Of a stretch of DNA of 64,000 nt, positions 61,060 through 64,000 are shown in pieces. This DNA comes from Saccharina japonica (taxonomy: Eukaryota; Sar; Phaeophyceae; Laminariales; Laminariaceae), in contig MEHQ01001158.1 in the NCBI GenBank assembly GCA_008828725.1, positions 137,386 to 201,385 of the forward strand, given 5' to 3'. The notes below the pieces were generated by a model, which did no database searches, was not told the origin of the DNA, and saw nothing but the letters and a program-made list of their open reading frames with translations. Each line of letters starts with the position of its first letter. Positions within the stretch are counted from its first letter, which is position 1. The position numbers were made by a program, and so were the translations under genes.

Positions 61060-61345
61060 AAAGTGGAAAGCGTTTTCCTTGACAGTCGAAGGCGTTGTCC
61101 TCGACAGTCGAAGGCGTTTTCCTTGAAAGTCAAAGGCGTTTTCCTTGAAAGTCGAAGGCGTTTTCCTTGAAAGTCGAAGGCGTTTTCCTTTAAAGTCGGA
61201 GGTGTTTTCCTTGGCAGTCGAGGGCATTTTCCTTGACTTGACAGTCGAGGGCATTTTCCTTGACTTGACTTGACTTGACAGTTGAAGGCATTTTCCTTGA
61301 CAGTTGAAGGCATTTTCCTTCAAAGCGGAAGGCGTTTGTTTGCCT
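61060..61345. repeat. 22-24-bp minisatellite
   Basis: About twelve copies of GTCGAAGGCGTTTTCCTTGA-type units, with TTGACTTGAC insertions in the right third. Confidence 0.85.
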
Positions 61346-62342
61346 TGACGGTCGAAGTCGTTTCAAACAGCTTGCGTCGAATCCTACATAACCCGTTGGA
61401 GATACGGGGGGCTTATCCACTCTCCTGACTAAACCGTTACGGTTTTCCCTCAGAGTAGAAGGCTTTTTGTTTCAAGTTATCTTGCGTGGGAATTCAGTAT
61501 TGCGTTGTGAGATAGGAGGGGGGGCTATTCCTCCACCTGCCTGAAAAAAAAGCGACCTGGTACACTTTTCTGACCAAACCGTCTCAGTTTTCGTTGAAAG
61601 GGGAAGAAAAGCTTTACGTTTTTAACTCTCTTGAGTGTGGACGTAAATGGCATCATAATTTTTTCGCCCGAAATTTTGGCTGGGGTTTATTCTTTTTTGA
61701 TTCCCTCTCATGGTTTTGAAAGAGCGGAGCGGGGGGCAGCCTATCGGCGTTGCAGGTTAAGCTCGCGTTCGATTTTTTGTCCGTTTTTTTTTTGCTGGAC
61801 ACTGGTTGGCGATCTATTTTTCGAGCGAGGTACATGTGAATGGCACCGGGGGGGGGGGGAGGGGCACGACGAAGGTGCTGTTGTACGTATGTTATTTTTT
61901 TGTTATTTTTTGGGGCTGTTTTGTTCCCGTGTGTCGTTTGCTTTTATTTTTTCCGGTTCGGGGAAAACAACAAACTCGCTGACTCGAGTGCGTAGTCGCA
62001 AGTAAAATTCGCGCAAACATAAAAATAAAAAAATGGGTGATTTTCGCAAAATCAAAAATGGGGTGGTTTTTCGTGTGGTGTGTTTTGTGTGTTGGATGGG
62101 ATGCCCGCACTTTTTTGCAAAGTGGTTCCCCCCCCCCCCTCTTTTCTCGTATTCTCTTGTTTTTCCGGTATCTTATCTGGAGGTGAGATTTCTACTCCTC
62201 CGTTCATTTACGGCGTTTCGTGAGGTGGGGGCGGGGGTTAGGGTACTGTAGTAGTAGGTAGTGGTGGGCGTTTTTTCTCGGCTGCGTCGGACCAAGAATG
62301 TGAGGGTTTCGATACGAATGGCGGAGGGAAAAAGGGGTTATT

Positions 62343-62520
62343 TTCAGGTCTTGTCACGCCGGTCTCTGAGGTCCTGTAGCGCGTGTCAGGTGTTTTTCAG
62401 GTCTTCTTGTAACGCTTTTCAAGCGTTTTTCAGGTCTTCCTTGTAACGCTTTTCAACTGTTTTTCAGGTATTCTTGTAACGCTTTTTTTGTAACCGTTTT
62501 TCAGGTCTCGTCACGCTTTT
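62343..62520 (+). repeat. TTTTTCAGGTCTTCTTGTAACG repeat
   Basis: Five or six units of about 30-35 bases containing TTTTTCAGGT and TTGTAACGCTTTT. Each unit contains CAGGT, a potential splice-site word. Confidence 0.75.
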
Positions 62521-62789
62521 TTGTTCACAGCTATTGGCTCGGGATGTTACTGCAGCAGTAGTGCAGGTCCGGTCGATAAGAACCTCTCTGAAGTGTTGTA
62601 ATTTTTTTTGGTGCAGGGAGTGGGGAGCTTTTTTTTGTCCAACCTCGTTGGTTGTTGCCCCCCGGAATGCCAAATGTTCGTCGGTTGCGCTTCGGTGCAA
62701 TCGGGTCGACCGACCATCATACCGACCGACCTCCAGTGATCAATCAATCACCCTAAGATGGATGATAGAAAGGTATTTGAAGCCCGCAG

Positions 62790-63265
62790 GTTTCCTATTG
62801 GCTGATCTATGTTTCAAGGGACTTTTTGATTGGTGGGAAACCCCTGGTCGACCGGTGACGTCATTCATCCAAGACTGTGACGTCACTTTTCGGAAAAATG
62901 TAACTTTCCGTAGGGATGTTTGGGGTTTGTGGAGGCGTTTCAGGATTTCTCGGACAGTGACTTACGTCACTGGGAACCTATGGGAACCTATGTCAGAGTG
63001 GTTGAAAAAACGAGAATTGGAAAGTTTACCCGATTGGCGGTGGATGAATGATGATGTCACCCTTTTCTGTTAAAGGTAGGTGCCCGCAGCTTTCCTATTG
63101 GTCAAAGAAAAGCCGCAGAGTAGGATCGAGCACGCGTGATTGGACGCCTCCATTCATCAGTTATCCCCAGGGGGGATGCGATGGTTATTGATGCTGATGA
63201 TGGGGTGTCGCCAGTCACCTCCAGATTGATATGATGGTTCAGCGGCGTGCGTGATTGGCTGACCG
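62790..63265. promoter_or_regulatory. CCAAT/CRE-rich promoter-like segment
   Basis: Inverted CCAAT boxes (ATTGG) occur at about 62,798, 62,831, 63,033, 63,099, 63,139 and 63,252, several as CCTATTGG or GATTGG. Perfect CRE palindromes TGACGTCA lie at 62856-62863 and 62878-62885, with GTGACTTACGTCAC at about 62,957-62,970. CRE half-sites are typical bZIP targets. No transcription start or gene is identified beside it within the window. Confidence 0.45.
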
Positions 63266-63357
63266 TTGTGAATCGCCCCCACGAGGTGTATGCCTTGGTT
63301 GAATGCGTTTTCGTGTTGATGACGGGGTGTGTTGTTTTTTGCAGTATGATGCCTGCC

Positions 63358-63505
63358 TCGTCGCGGTGTACTCGATGTTCATGCATGGCCGTAGTCGTAT
63401 GACCATAGACCCTCGCATCCCAACAATGCAGGGACGGAGCATGTCGGGTTTTCACCGACCAGGCAGACACTGATAGCACCAAGCGCGAAGCGCCGTGAGG
63501 TTGGA
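63358..63505 (+). repeat. dispersed repeat R1, copy 3
   Basis: Runs from CATGCATGGCCGTAGTCG through GACCATAGACCCTCGCATCC to CGAAGCGCCGTGAGG. Confidence 0.7.
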
Positions 63506-63551
63506 GCGCGGGGGGGTGGGGGGGGGGAGGATGGATAACGCCTCTCCAAGT

Positions 63552-63725
63552 CTCATCGAAGATGCCATGGTTGATCGACTCGCGCACCAAAAATGCAATG
63601 GTTGGACCTAATATGCTCTGTATGGTTGATGTACTCACCAATACTGCTATGGTTGATCGACTCACCGAAGATGCTTTGTGGTTGAGGGATCGACGCACCA
63701 AAAATGCTAGGGTTGATCGCGTGCC
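63552..63725 (+). repeat. TGGTTGATCGACTCRC repeat
   Basis: Five diverged units of about 35 bases containing ATGGTTGATCGACTC and CACCAAAAATGC. Confidence 0.7.
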
Positions 63726-63729
63726 AACC

Positions 63730-64000
63730 ATTGTACAAGGGTGGGGGTGTAGCAGACAGATGCAGGCGCAGGAGGAGCGTCCCATCGCCTCATGCCCCGG
63801 AGACAAGAAAACAAGTTCGGTGCCTTATCTTAGCCACTACTCCTAAATGTTTTTTGGAGCCAAATGACATGGAATTCGTGTGGGATTTTTTTTTTGCAGT
63901 GCAGTAGTTGTCTGACAGGGATACAAAGCTTCGTATATATGATACACGGCAGTTTGAAAACAGCAGCCATTCGTACTGTTTAAGTACAGTAAAATCGTTG
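63730..64000. other. window end, nothing identified
   Basis: A possible MITE-core relative (GACATGGAATTCGTGTGGGA at about 63,866) and no gene. Confidence 0.3.

Noticed and set aside
62534-63073. 179-codon plus-strand open frame
   Set aside because: It has no protein-like pattern; the DNA is dense in CCAAT and CRE motifs and fits a promoter better.

Overview
The window is eukaryotic nuclear DNA from a repeat-rich genome. It has few genes, and these are split into short GC-rich exons by introns of a few hundred bases to several kb. A bZIP factor with an asparagine-containing basic region (NREHARNTRLRKK) and a PAS-like C-terminus points to a stramenopile, probably a photosynthetic one such as a brown alga or relative. 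That placement is from family knowledge, not from any rRNA or organelle marker.

Layout. (1) 1-15.6 kb, minus strand: one nine-exon bZIP-PAS-like transcription factor gene running 15,579 to 4,590. Its last four exons also appear at 710-2,935 in an apparent tandem copy that ends at a single N (2,986). (2) 15.6-22 kb: intergenic, with a tRNA-derived SINE and GATC-rich repeats. (3) 22-26.2 kb, minus: a decayed Ty1/copia retrotransposon with a 216-N gap. (4) 26.2-29.8 kb: intergenic, with a second SINE. (5) 29.8-37.1 kb, minus: the 3' six exons of a single-pass membrane protein with a DGYGDGW ectodomain motif and a 700-residue basic tail; an exon at 45.65-46.04 kb may belong to it. (6) 37-50.5 kb: repeat-rich, with MITEs of several families. 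(7) 50.5-59.35 kb, plus: a seven-exon four-transmembrane protein gene (441 aa), again interrupted by an apparent duplication at a single N (54,465). (8) 59.35-64 kb: minisatellites, a dispersed repeat and a CCAAT/CRE-rich promoter-like segment.

The three host gene models were built by joining exons at splice sites and are supported by phase. The bZIP model closes at 2,514 nt and the tetraspan at 1,326 nt, with every junction in phase. Both large 'duplications' are best read as unmerged overlapping contig ends.

The most unusual signals are these: exon-edge sequences copied into adjacent introns as minisatellites in the tetraspan gene; a 9-mer palindrome TACCWGGTA present about 20 times where less than one is expected; and at least five families of short inverted-repeat elements plus a SINE family.
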